From: Rhododendron vialii
Lineage: Eukaryota > Streptophyta > Magnoliopsida > Ericales > Ericaceae
Assembly (NCBI RefSeq): GCF_030253575.1
Contig: NC_080559.1
Coordinates: forward strand, 27,120,501 to 27,184,500
Reading direction: 5' to 3'
Length of the DNA: 64,000 nucleotides
This document shows, piece by piece, positions 1 to 11,025 of this stretch. Position numbers and translations under genes: made by a program. Under the pieces are notes generated by a model. It had not been told where the DNA came from. It ran no database searches and worked only from the letters and a program-made list of their open reading frames with translations. Numbering within the stretch: the first letter of the stretch is position 1; every line of letters starts with the position of its first letter.

Positions 1-1323
1 GTTTTCTTCCTCCAAATTGTCCTCCTCCTCATGGCCCGCTCCATCCCGGCTTCCGTCCCCCGCGCCCGCCGTCACTTCCCCGCTCCCTCCACCCCCCCCG
101 CCGCAGCCGCCAACCCGCTATGCACCGCCACGGTCTACGTATACGACCTCCCACCCATTCTAAACACCGACTTGCTCAGAAACTGCAGCGAATTAAACCC
201 CTGGGTGTCAACGTGCGAGGCCTATTCAAACAACGGGTTCGGCCGGAAAGCCGCGGGGCTAAGCGGCATCGTGCCGGATAATTTAACCCACGCGTGGTAC
301 TGGACGGACCAGTTCGCTTTGGAGATAATTTACCACAACCGGATGGTGAATTACAGGTGCAGAACTCTTGAGCCGGAGTCGGCTACGGCGTTCTACATCC
401 CGTTCTACGCCGGACTCGCGGTGGGGAAGTACCTGTGGTTGAACTACACCGCCGAGGACCGCGACCGCCACTGCCGGACGATGGTGGAGTGGGTCCGGGA
501 CCAGCCGCACTGGAACAGATCCAACGGCTGGGACCATTTTATCACGATGGGAAGAATCTCATGGGATTTCCGCCGGTCTCAGGATACGGACTGGGGGTCC
601 AGCTGCATATACTTGCCCGGGATGAGAAACGTTACACGGCTCCTGATCGAGAAGAATCCCTGGGACTACTTCGACGTCGGTGTGCCCTACCCCACCGGAT
701 TCCACCCCTCCACGGCCTCCGACGTCGCGACGTGGCAGGACTTTGTCCGGACGCGCAGGCGCACGACGCTGTACTGCTTCGCCGGCGCGACGCGTGGGTT
801 CATCAAGAACGACTTCAGAGGCTTGCTTCTGAGTCAATGCTACAACGATTCTGAATCCGGTTCGTGTCGGGTGGTGGACTGCGGCGGATCGAAGTGCGCG
901 AACGGGTCGTCGGCGATCCTGGAGGCGTTCCTGGGCTCGGACTTCTGCTTGCAGCCGAGGGGGGACAGTTTTACGCGGCGGTCGATATTCGACTGCATGG
1001 TGGCCGGTTCGATCCCGGTTTTCTTCTGGAAGCGGACGGCTTACTACCAGTACGAGTGGTTCCTGCCGGGTGAGCCGGGGAGTTACTCGGTTTTTATGGA
1101 CCGGAACGCGGTTGCGAACGGGACGTCATCGATCAGGGGTGAGCTTGAGAAAATCAGCAGGGAGGAGGTGAGGAGGATGAGAGAGAAAGTGATCGAGTAC
1201 ATACCGAACGTTGTGTACGCGAAGCCTGGTGAGGGTTTGGTGGGGATTAGGGATGCGTTTGATGTTGCCGTTGATGGGGTGCTTAGGAGGATCAAGAAAC
1301 AAGAGGGAGGATATAAGTGGTAA
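1..1323 (+). CDS. XLT2: Xyloglucan galactosyltransferase, GT47 exostosin family (XLT2-like), 5' partial
   Basis: Golgi type II glycosyltransferase of the MUR3/XLT2 subgroup of GT47, expected to add galactose from UDP-galactose to xyloglucan side chains. Seen: the frame is open to the first base. The ten codons before the Met at position 31 read VFFLQIVLLL, a hydrophobic stretch that looks like the end of the signal anchor, so the real start lies left of the window and 31 is only an internal Met. Then come a Pro/Ala-rich stem and the exostosin domain beginning at VYVYDLP (about codon 44). It contains TDQFALE, FYIPFYAGL, the block around GWDHFI and GRISWDF, and the nucleotide-sugar region with FCLQPRGDSFTRRSIFDCMVAGSIPVFF. 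The visible 440 residues lack only an N-terminal piece relative to the roughly 500-aa family length. No intron, and G+C-rich like related single-exon genes. XLT2 is preferred over MUR3 by length and by the neighbouring RH7; a close GT47 paralogue is possible. Confidence 0.85.
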   Translation, partial: VFFLQIVLLLMARSIPASVPRARRHFPAPSTPPAAAANPLCTATVYVYDLPPILNTDLLRNCSELNPWVSTCEAYSNNGFGRKAAGLSGIVPDNLTHAWYWTDQFALEIIYHNRMVNYRCRTLEPESATAFYIPFYAGLAVGKYLWLNYTAEDRDRHCRTMVEWVRDQPHWNRSNGWDHFITMGRISWDFRRSQDTDWGSSCIYLPGMRNVTRLLIEKNPWDYFDVGVPYPTGFHPSTASDVATWQDFVRTRRRTTLYCFAGATRGFIKNDFRGLLLSQCYNDSESGSCRVVDCGGSKCANGSSAILEAFLGSDFCLQPRGDSFTRRSIFDCMVAGSIPVFFWKRTAYYQYEWFLPGEPGSYSVFMDRNAVANGTSSIRGELEKISREEVRRMREKVIEYIPNVVYAKPGEGLVGIRDAFDVAVDGVLRRIKKQEGGYKW

Positions 1324-1412
1324 AGCAAGTTGTTGTATACATAATTTATTTTTAGTTTGGAATTACTTGTACAAAGATCTGTTACGTTAAATTTGTTATT
1401 TTTTAAGTATTA

Positions 1413-1659
1413 CTCCCTCCGTCCCAATTTGTTTGTTCCATCGTCGAAATTCGTGTCTTTCAAAAATATACTTATATCTTACATTTTATAACATTTTTTA
1501 TGATTTTGAAAATTTTGTATAATAAAACTAATTGAGATCTATTTAACAAGATTCATATTGCATATTAAAAACATTACGAATTGAAAATTATAGACAATTT
1601 TTTGAGAGGTCAAAACACTTTTTGTCAAAAAGAGGACAAACAAACCAGGACGGAGGCAG
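1413..1659. mobile_element. Stowaway-like MITE, copy 1
   Basis: The left end reads CTCCCTCCGTCCC, the classic Stowaway (Tc1/mariner) terminal repeat. The right end, ending in CGGAGGCAG, is its imperfect inverted complement. A TA dinucleotide flanks each end (1411-1412 and 1660-1661), as expected of mariner-type insertion. About 247 bp, AT-rich, non-coding. Its interior matches the second copy at 1865-2114 in reverse. Confidence 0.8.
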
Positions 1660-1864
1660 TATTTATCTATCGTTTTATGAGACAGGTCATTCTCGTACGG
1701 TACATAATATTCCATATGTTAAGAGGCAATATATACGATGGAATATGTTATATGCTGGGTAAACAGAACTGCATGTTATGCTTGAGAATGTTGCCCTTTA
1801 GTTTTATATATATCAAGAGAATTCTAACATCAATTTAGTGAAACGTAACGGCCTGTTTTAGATA

Positions 1865-2114
1865 CTTTCCCCGTCTCGATTTGTTTGTCATCTTTTTGAC
1901 TTTTTAAGAGTGTTTGACCTTTAAAAAAATTATCTATAATTTTCAATTCGTAATGTTTTTAATATGCAATATAAATTTTATTTGGTAGTTCTTAATTAGT
2001 TTTATTACACAAAATCTTTAAAATCATAAAAAAAATTATAAAATGTAAGATATAAGTATATTTTTGAAAGGCATGAATTTCGATAACTGGACAAATAAAT
2101 TGGGACGGAATGAG
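1865..2114. mobile_element. Stowaway-like MITE, copy 2 (inverted relative to copy 1)
   Basis: The left end CTTTCCCCGTCTCG and right end GGGACGGAATGAG are degraded Stowaway termini with flanking TA. The interior is clearly the reverse complement of copy 1, for example the shared AATTATCTATAATTTTCAA-like segment. Only about 200 bp separates the copies, so a transcript through both could fold into a long imperfect hairpin. Confidence 0.75.
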
Positions 2115-2183
2115 TAATACTCTGTACTATAATCATAGTAATACTAATCATAGTAATACTTTGTTCTATAATCACTTTCCATT

Positions 2184-2300
2184 GGTATCACCTTAGAGGC
2201 ACGTCAACCACACCCCTCTCACATACAGGTGGGTCCTACTGGAACGAGACCCACCTATATGTAAGAGGGATGTGATTGATGTGCCTCTAAGTGATATGCC
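2184..2300. mobile_element. Short foldback MITE
   Basis: About 117 bp that is almost wholly palindromic. Arms begin GGTATCACCTTAGAGGCAC and end GTGCCTCTAAGTGATATGCC, with a second paired stretch around GTGGGTC and GACCCAC. A similar, shorter hairpin with matching wording (CTCACATA, GAACCCAC) lies at 48638-48715, which suggests a family. No TSD resolved. Confidence 0.6.
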
Positions 2301-2933
2301 TCTAGCATTTTGGTATATATATTAGTGTGGTGCTTTGTTCGGCCACTTTGAGGGATTGGGAGGGAATAAAATAAAGAGGCAAGGAGCTTGAGTAAAGAAC
2401 AAAGGTTAGTGGATCGATTCTGTACTTTGCATGTGCCTCTTAAAACTGAGAGTTTAGCAAGTGGTTTTGCTTTTGCTTTCTGTCTGTTCATGCATGTTTA
2501 ACATTTTGCTTACAGAAAATTAAGCATGCGTTTTAGACCCCACCTGTAGGCTTATGAGTGTTTGCCCAATTCGTCTTTATTTTTGTGCTGTTGAAATTTG
2601 TGGTAATGTTAATGGAGGTGTAATGGATTGATGGTTACTAGCTTCAGGCACCGTAAGAATGTTGGGATCCTTTATGGTATAACGGTATAACCATTGTTCT
2701 AAATTGACAATGGAACGGGTGAATATTTCTAATAATGCTTATTTATAAGCATTGATTTCACAAAATAATACTACTACATTTTCCCACAATATACTAATAT
2801 AGATTGTTTTTGGACATAAGGGTGCTGTTACAATGAGTTGGGGATTATCACTGATCAGTATACTTCGAATCGTTAATTTTATTTGGGAAACTGTCCATCT
2901 GAAAATTTAGATCGCCACCCCAACGGTTAATAC

Positions 2934-3744
2934 TGTAGGGGGCCGAAATATCCGAAGATTCATAGGGTTCACATGGTCCAAAGGGGAGAAACAGGTTCAC
3001 GCGCTATTTGACCGGTCGTCCAGCTGTCTCAGTTCATCTGTAAATAAAGATGAGCTTAGGCGTGATGTGTCATTAATCTTCCGAAGGATAGATGGATCCC
3101 CGGGTGCTTCGTCGAACGTTGTACGCCTATCCGAACGCACGTAAACTCGAGTTCGCTTGGTGATCTTATCTTTTGCCCGGGGATGTCCTCTCCCTCGGCA
3201 AAGTTGTTCTTCGGATAGGGAGAAGTTTCGTCCATCAGGAGGGAGTTCCACCGAGTGTCATCGTTTATGGAACCTTCCAGAAATATCTGTTGATAAGTAA
3301 GTTGTCCTTTCTGATATTCGAAATGACATCTCTGAATGATGTGACATTTCTGACATCGACCCATGTGACTCTGTAAGATCTGGGAAGTGGCGCTCATTAA
3401 ATGTCCCTGCTGCATGACGTCATCCGAGCATTACTCGACGCATGGAAAGCAAAGCCATCTTGCTCAGCACTCTACCCCTTTGCCTATAAATAGAAGGGTA
3501 CCATCACTGAGAAAGGGGATCAGAAAAAACTTCTTCTGAACTGTATTCTCTCCTCTCTATTAGCCTATTTCTTACCAAACTTCTTCTTCTCCTTTCTCCA
3601 CTTACTGACTAGTTTGTCGGAGCTTCTTCCCGAAGGAACATCTCCCTCCGGTTCTGCAGGTACACCAAGTTCAACGCCGTCTTCTCCGGCCCAGCAAACG
3701 GAGAAAGGCACACTGGAAAGATCACGAAGAAAGCGACCCCCACA
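2934..3744 (+). mobile_element. Solo LTR, copy 1 (+ orientation)
   Basis: 811 bp bounded by TGTAGGGGGCC at the left and GACCCCCACA at the right (TG...CA with short inverted ends), with a perfect 5-bp target duplication AATAC at 2929-2933 and 3745-3749. Inside, a TATA box (GCCTATAAATAG, near 3481) is followed by a pyrimidine-rich leader, which gives the + orientation. No primer-binding site, gag or pol follows, so this is a solo LTR left by LTR-LTR recombination. A clear homologue lies inverted at 62972-63777. Confidence 0.88.
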
Positions 3745-4136
3745 AATACATAATTGTATTGATGTTTATTGTTAAACAATAGTCATCAACTTTTTTCTTG
3801 AAGAAAATGTTCAATTCAATCCATGTTAACATTACTGTTTATCAATGTTAACATCAATTAATGTTTCGATGAATCTCACTTCTGAAATAATGGATGAACC
3901 AAACAACATAAACAGTTCAACCATATCATCACAACTCAAAGCCTTCCGCCGACGGTTGAAGTGGACCAGAAGCTTTTGTTCGCGTGGGGGCTAGCTCTCG
4001 GAAGAAAGAACCAAAAGATTGGTAAAATAATATTCTCAAAATCTATGGTAGTGAAGGGAACAGGGCCTCCTTGACCACATGGCCCATTTGTGTTGTACTA
4101 GTATATAATACTGTACAGATTGCATACCCATACGGA

Positions 4137-4847
4137 GCCTGATAATGCCACGATTATTTTTCCTAATGCCACGAAAAATTACTTTATCTGACTTTTTGAC
4201 CCTGCTACACTTTTCCTAATAAGCACCAGAAATTTCCACCCCTCTTGTCTAACAGAGATCGACAACCATGGCCACACACTCCTCCTCTCTCTTTATCACC
4301 TCTTCTTTAATTTCTATATCTCCACATGCCACACCCACCAGCAATTCTTCATTATCCCTCTCCCATTTGCCATCTGATCTTCCCAAGCCCTCAATCGCTT
4401 ACTTCCGAGAACTAAAATGAAGACGAATTTGAACGCCACCGGAAATCCAAATCACAAAAAATCCAATTGATTCCTTTCGAAAACTCCTCGACATATTTTC
4501 TCCGCCCAAATACACCGCTGGCAACAGGGTGGCGATACCGTATTTGCATGCAACTCGACGAGCGAAGAGGATGAGGGATAAAATAGATATAACGGGAGAT
4601 CATACTCGTCGGCCAAGAGGGTGGTCATACTCGTCGGCCAAGAGGGTGGGGAATAGATCGGAGGACTGAATGAGAAAAATATTGTTTTGAAGCAAGAAAG
4701 ACGAGTAACAGGAGGAAATGTTAAAGAGAGGAGGGGACGAAAGTACAGTAGTCAGTAGTATGTCCGTTTGACTTAATTGATGGGTAAACTCGTCATGTCC
4801 ATCAAACGTTCGTGGCACTAGTAAATTTTGTCGTGGCATTATCAGTT
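4137..4847. mobile_element. Non-autonomous Mutator-like element, 711 bp
   Basis: Terminal inverted repeats share CTGATAATGCCACGA (left from 4139, right ending about 4845). They are flanked by an identical 11-bp direct repeat ACCCATACGGA at 4126-4136 and 4848-4858. A 9-11 bp TSD is the hallmark of Mutator-like elements. The interior has no intact ORF. It contains a perfect 25-bp tandem duplication at 4600-4624 and 4625-4649. Whether the interior derives from a host gene could not be judged. Confidence 0.75.
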
Positions 4848-5003
4848 ACCCATACGGAATAGCCTCCATGGAAGAAATCGTTTTTGTTTGGATTCGCAAC
4901 TTGCAAGTTGCATCCTCTGTATGGAGTACTTTTTTCCCGAAGGACTTCCAACCTACTCCTACCAAAAAAAGAGTCAAATTAAAAGAGATGACGGACAAAA
5001 TAT

Positions 5004-5368
5004 AGGTAAATGATTTTCTCTCTTTTTTTTTTTATTATTATTATTAATTGCCCTCCTTGTTTTGTCATCTTTTGATGTGCATTTACATTTTTACCCTTCC
5101 AAGTGTAAGAAAATCCAATCATGAAAGGCTAATCATGTAAATTTACATCTAAAAAACAAAAAAAATAACGTGGTTATGGAAAAAAAGGTAAATGATTTTT
5201 GCACTCTCATTTTTTTTTTTGATAATTGCTCTCGTTGTTTTTGTCATCTTTTGATGTGCATTTACATTTTTACCCTTTTAAGTGTAAGAAAATTCATTCA
5301 TGAAAGGGTAATCACGTAAATTTACATCTAATAAACAAAAAAAAAAAACGTGATTATGAAAAAAAAGG
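5004..5368. repeat. Tandem duplication, about 182-bp unit, two copies
   Basis: The unit starts AGGTAAATGATTTT at 5004 and again at 5186 and runs through the shared core GTCATCTTTTGATGTGCATT. Copies differ by several substitutions and poly-A/T length. Within each unit the ends are partly complementary, so the unit may be a MITE that landed twice. No coding potential. Confidence 0.65.
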
Positions 5369-8300
5369 AGTGTGAAAATCATTTCACAAAATATATTCTA
5401 GCATAATTATCACCTTTAGTCAAGATTGCCACAAGTGCTAAAGTGCTCAGAGGATCTTACGTCTTGGACAACAAAATCGGAGGTTTTGAGGAGAGTTTGT
5501 AAAATTCACTCAAAGGGTTGGTCAAGTGTAAGCATAAGGCTTAGTTTTACGAATGATCCTCAAAGTATTAGCGAATTGTTAATTTGGTCTCCAATATATC
5601 AATGGCGTCTACTGCATTGATAATCACTCAATAATGTAGATTCTTGGTGTTTGTCCTTTAGTATGTTACTTTTATATAAATAAATTATCATTTTTATGCG
5701 ATATTGCACGTAAGGTAGTTTTACAAGTGTTTCGGGTAAAACCACAAGAATAAGGCATGTTTTGACACCAATCATAACCCTCGAGGGTGTCCAAGTACCC
5801 GAGGCCATGTGAAACACTACCACCGAGGCTCAAGAGCAAAGAAATGAAGCATCGGAGGGTGTCCGGGGCCGTTGGATGCCAAGACGATGAATAAGCTGAA
5901 GATTGAGTTTAAGCATCTCGGTATCGATACAACCATTTTGGTCCGATACCATAAACTTAACTTTTGTCTATAGAACAGCGTGTCGATACAACAAAATGGT
6001 TGTATCGATACAAGAGCTTTACATTCAGAACCAGTTTTTAGCTTAGCTGCTCGGTATTGATACATCATTTCCTCTGTATCGATACCAAGTGCCTTCGTCT
6101 AGTTTTTTAGTTTGTTTTTGGGATATTTGTGAAAAGAAAGGTTGAGAGTATAAATAGCCTTCTGTCTCCCCTTAATCTTATCTTATCTTATCTTTTTGCT
6201 TTAGTCTTTCTTCTTGCTTAAGTTTCCTCCATTGTTGCTTCAAGCTTTCTTAGTGTAATTCCTTCAAGAACACCTTTAGTTAAATTCTCGTTTGTTGTTT
6301 TCTCCTTTATTAAAGTTATTTGTACAAATTATATTTTACTTAATATTAATCTATTTCCGTTTTTATCGCTTAAATCTTATGTCTCGTAACTCTCGTTTTA
6401 TCCTTATGCTTAGTTCTTTAGCTATGAGTGAGTAGTCTTTTAGACTTGGTCAAGAGGTGATTCCTTCATCGAGACTTGGTTGGTTTAATGGTTTTTCTTG
6501 CCTTAAAGCTTATAATCAGTTTGTAAAATGGATTAAACCTCTTATTTTCATTCAAAGCATGTAGTTGCTAACTTTTTGATCGTGCGTCGACAAGTTTAAC
6601 TTGGTACGCACGATGCTTGGAACCCTGGCACTTCAAGTGTTTGATAAAATGACTAAATAAGTTTTGGTCCATTTTCGGACTCCATCTTTATATGTTATTT
6701 TCATTGTTAAACCTTCCGAGTGAGAGCACACTGTTGTGACTCTCGCTTGAGTTATCAAAGAGAACCATTAGCTGGCTAAGTCACAGGTGAGTTGATCCCC
6801 GACTCTCACTTGAGTTATCAAAGAGAACCATTAGCTGGCTAAATTGCGGGTGGGTTGATCCCCGAGACCTTGCCGCTCGTTAATCTAGTTAAAAACTCTT
6901 TTCTAGTCTTTTACTTTGAGAGGAACTTCCACCTTTCAAAGCAAAACCAAAAATTGATCGCCTAAACGCTGAAAATCCTTACAAACCTACAATCTGAACA
7001 AACTACATTTGAATCTCTCTATGGGTACGATCCCAAACTTTCCGGTTATTATGCTAACAACGACCTAACCCTACGCTTGAGGTTTCTACTTTTTCAATGG
7101 ATAGGTTCGTGGCTAAGCATGCATCGCCAACGATTACAATGCACGTTTAAATGGTCCTTTAGACTAACTCCATCTGTGTTCAACGTTAAGTGCATAGGGT
7201 ATTTTTGAAACTTTGTCTTTAAAATTCGGATAATTTTTAACAATGGTCCCCAAAATATTCGTGAGATGTCAAAATTGGTCCCAAAAAAATTGGTATTGGT
7301 GGCCGAGATTGGGTTAAAGTTTTGATTTGGATCCCAGGGGTTTTGCAGATGGAGAAGATAAGAGGTGTTTGGTAGTTTGTTTGATAAAAGACGCGATTTG
7401 TAGCATTGTGCTCGTTAGATGCACTGGACAATACAAAAAAAAAAGGGATTTTATTTGTTTTCCATGCATCGAACAAGTACAAATGCTAGTATCAGAAACG
7501 TATGCGTATGTCTCTGTCTTGGTGTTTTTTGGGAAATTAATGGTGGAAGGTTGGTAGCATGTTAAACGTGGAACAAACTGAAGGCTCATCCAACTTTTGT
7601 CTTTTTCATCGTATCTAGACACAATTGGACCGCTCTATTCACCGTCACAGATTCACAAATTATAGGTCCTACAGTGATATATTTATGAGGTTTGAATCCA
7701 AAACCACTTTTTGGGTTACAACTTAGAAAGGTAATGCCAGTGCCAAAAATACATGCCTTTCTTCGGTTTTGGGCTAGAATGATCAAAGTGAACTGTCATC
7801 AAGAAGTTCGAATAGCCCATAATATTGTGTCTGAAAAGCCCATGAAACTTTGTGTCTTAAAGCCTTTGACACCACTAAACTTGGGCTGGCTGAAGGGATA
7901 ATGGATTTTGGATAAATTACAAATGGGTTTAGAAAATCAAGACTTAATTTCCATTAAGAATAAGCTCATTTTTTATTTACCTCCAAGTGCAAGCTCGTGA
8001 TAAAGATTACCTTTTTACCTTTACTAAATACAACCATTCCCTCTCACCTTCACCCCAAACTACCACCACCTCCGTCCGGCGACCACAAATTCGCAGTTCT
8101 TTTTCCGGCGATCACAAAATTAATGATTATTAGTGTGTACAAAAATAGTCAAGCACCTCCTTTGTAAGAATTCGAACTCAAAACCGCTTATTTACAAGCA
8201 AGAGTTGTGAAATTATGAACCAAACACTCGTTCAAGTCAAGTGGTAATAGCTGAAGTCGATAGAATTTGACCGAATTCTTATTCGCAAAATAATAATTTT

Positions 8301-8403
8301 TCTTTGTTAATTTTAACTGCCAAACAGATTTTCGTGCTTTAATAAGGCGAAAAGTCTGTCTATATAAACTTTTTTTCCCACAGATCATGCACATATTGTA
8401 ATA
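5369..8403. other. Intergenic; LTR-like sequence, no gene seen
   Basis: No supportable ORF. At about 6145-6170 a TATA-like AGTATAAATAG is followed by a CT-rich leader, and 5900-6090 repeats the motif TATCGATAC several times in both orientations. This resembles the LTR of a retrotransposon, but neither ends nor TSD could be fixed. A 63-bp tandem duplication lies at 6738-6863. From 7200 to 8400 only AT-rich sequence was seen. Confidence 0.4.
6738..6863. repeat. 63-bp tandem duplication
   Basis: Two adjacent copies (6738-6800 and 6801-6863), each beginning GACTCTC and containing AGAGAACCATTAGCTGGCTA, differing at a handful of positions. It lies inside the probable LTR-like stretch, so it is likely part of a retroelement leader rather than a functional array. 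Confidence 0.75.
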
Positions 8404-8884
8404 CTAGCGAATGCCCATGCCTGAAGGCACGGTTCGAAATCGATATTCAATTCATATCAAATTTTGAAGGCTAAGGCCCCATTCACAAAATTCTAACTAC
8501 ACAAAAAACAAAAAACAATAGCTCAAGTATATCCACCAGTTAACTTGAATCAGCACATAAACAAACTACTAAACTAATAGTTGTAGCACCCACACCCGAA
8601 GGAACTCATTGCCAGCCATTTAAATTTACAGCCAATTCAACCACAATACAAACTACAATTCATAACTGGCAAAACCCAACTGTAAATCATATTGAACGGC
8701 TTGAGCAATCAGCAAATGCAAATCATTATGTGCTCGCATATGCAATATCTCAACTTCAGTCCAACAATTTCAACTCTACGAAAAATAATGACCCTGCCAT
8801 ATTCTTCAGTATTTAAGCTCAATAATAAGACAGGAAATAATAATCAGCAAATCTCAATTGTTAATTGATGAAAACTAACTTAAT

Positions 8885-9282
8885 CAGCTAATGGTTGCAG
8901 AGGCATTAGCTGTTCGAATGGGGGTCCAACTGGGACAAAATCTGGGTCTGAGGAATGTGCTTATAGAAGGTGACTCACAGCCGGTTATCAATATGATTAA
9001 CGGTCTAGTAGTGGTGAACCAACAAGTGAAGATTATTATTGACGATATCAAGGTGTTGAGTAGTTGTTTTGCGTCTTGTATTTTCTCTTATAGCCATCGG
9101 TCCTCTAACTCAGTTGCGCATTTGTTGGCTAGTAAGGGTTTAATTGGGTTGGGGTATAGTCATTGGACTGAGTCCCCACCCGTTTGGCTTCTTGATCCCT
9201 TGTCAAGGGATGAAGTGTCCTCTTGATGTATTGGTTTTGAAGTTATAATATCATTAGTTATCGTTTTGACAAAAAAAAAAAA
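8885..9282 (+). mobile_element. 5'-truncated LINE: RNase H domain plus poly-A tail
   Basis: An open frame (from at least the Met at 8891, stop at 9226) encodes an RNase H-like domain of the type at the end of plant LINE polyproteins. It has AEALAVRMGVQ, EGDSQPVINMI with the conserved Asp, SYSHRSSNSVAHLLA, and a tail ending PPVWLLDPL. About 45 bases after the stop comes an A-run (9269-9282). A fragment with only the C-terminal domain and a poly-A tail is the usual product of aborted target-primed reverse transcription. Exact 5' junction and TSD not resolved. Confidence 0.7.
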
Positions 9283-10108
9283 AGAAAGAGTAGGAAACCT
9301 TTGTTTTGGAGATGAAATACCAACAAAATAGACAACTCCAAATTAAAGTTTCAAAACAAAGAAAGTAGAAATCATCATTCATGGAATAAGAAACCATTGG
9401 TTTACATCTATAATACAAATCAAACACGACAACTCCCAATTAAAGTTTTAGAAAATCTAGAGACCAATGTCCAATTAACAGAGCACACCCAAAAAAGTAA
9501 GAAGAAAGTTAATGATTAAAATTATGTTTCAATATTTTTTACTCAATCTGCACAACTTAAAGTATTGTTTCACAACAAAATGGACAGAAGCAAAGTAAAT
9601 TTATATAAAGTAAAATAAGCAAAGCACAGGTACTACTTGTTGGAAATTCATAAATCACGCAACACACGTACTAAAAATCCAATAAAGTTAAAAATCCAAT
9701 GCTTTAACAACGATGTTTTCACGATGATCTCATTGGTTCTTTGCCAGTCCTTGACATTCCTGCATAAAGAATATCGAGAATTATAAGATTTATAACAATT
9801 TATAAACCAGTTTATCTAGAATCTAGGTATGACAATGGAAAGAGAAGGACAACTTATTAGTACCTTTGGAAATGTGCAAACATTCTTCTGACCAATCAAC
9901 TTTTAACACGAAGGTTACCACAGAGGCACAATGTTAATGGTACATAGGTTGTGGAGCAGGAATAATAAACACATATGCGCATCCATAAAATTGAGAAAGA
10001 TACTCTTTGAGTATCTGCATTTCATTTTCCTGACACAATATCTATATTATAAAGTAATGCTATATTTTATAGACAGAACATTACATTAATTTTTTATCTC
10101 GTCTGTAC

Positions 10109-10229
10109 CTTTAACATTAACTTCTTCAAATCAGATGGTACACATCGCAAGATAAATTCCGCATTCGCGTCCTTCACCAAGAGCTTCATTGAGCCAGTGG
10201 AGTCTTTCACAACCATCTTTACATTATAC
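10109..10229 (-). pseudogene. RPA1-like OB-fold exon remnant inside the Helitron
   Basis: On the minus strand a TTTTAG acceptor precedes 10229 and a GTACAG donor follows 10109. The 121-bp exon translates to YNVKMVVKDSTGSMKLLVKDANAEFI and onwards, which resembles the beta-strand core of replication protein A large-subunit OB folds (pattern: basic/hydrophobic strand, D-x-TG, hydrophobic strand, D). Downstream on the same strand, near 9868-9900, a short piece LIGQKNVCTFPK also fits. No full ORF exists. Probably the eroded RPA gene of a plant Helitron; a captured host RPA1-like gene is the alternative. Confidence 0.5.
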
Positions 10230-11025
10230 CTAAAACATATTACAAATATATTGTAGATATAAGTTGACTTCAAAAAAAGCCCATAAAATGCATGACTGAG
10301 TTGAAATACTGTTATTTAAATAAAAAAAATCTGGCTGCTGTTTCCACATCTTCTTCTCTGCATTGACTACGAAGATGGGTTACTACGTTAGTAAAAAAAA
10401 AAAGATTGACATAACTGTGTTCCTCCTTCTAAGTTAAAAATTTATGATCAAAATTTTTTAAAAGTACATTGATAAAAGGAATATGGATGCCTTTAACTTG
10501 CGCGCACCAATTTGCTAGTATTTCAATATGAGGTCTATATGAACCTTAAAAACATAAATGCAAAATGAAGAATCGAAAATGCAAAAAAGCCAAGGCCTTA
10601 TTATTCCTAAATAACTATCATGATTTAAAAAATAAGCTAGTTTATTTTTCCTTAAAAACAGTTTGTTATTTAAAAAAAAATTCAAATATTTGTCTTTTAT
10701 TTCTACGTGTGAAGATGCCCCATAAAGAATAGATTCGAACCCACCCTATCTTTGAACAAAAAATATGGATGGTAGGGGGATCAAAAAAATTGTTAGACAG
10801 GAAATTTAAATGGAGGAAAATTTGAACCAAAAGAAAATGCGTAACATAGAAGGACCCCAAATCTATTTACTGAATTCTAAAATGGGAGATAGAGAGAACA
10901 TCGTGGTTGGGTGTAAACCAAAAGAAAATAATTTCTATATTAAATTAAAACAATGGAGTCACTCACCTCAATTTTTGCAGTCTTGGAAGCAGAGTTCAGT
11001 GATTTTCGGTGGTATGGTTGTATTG

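Larger units (their letters stand above)
1324..2933. other. Intergenic, AT-rich, MITE-bearing
   Basis: No coding gene seen. It holds the 3' flank of the XLT2-like gene, two Stowaway-like MITEs in opposite orientation, a short foldback MITE, and about 630 bases (2301-2933) in which nothing recognisable was found. Confidence 0.6.

Noticed and set aside
283..1073. Overlapping ORFs in other frames of the XLT2-like gene
   Set aside because: Shadows produced by the G+C-rich coding sequence.
5900..6090. TATCGATAC repeats as a regulatory array
   Set aside because: Irregular spacing and both orientations within a probable LTR; more likely retroelement sequence.
6738..6863. Spaced direct repeats considered as a CRISPR-like array
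   Set aside because: Only two adjacent 63-bp units, no spacers, eukaryotic context.
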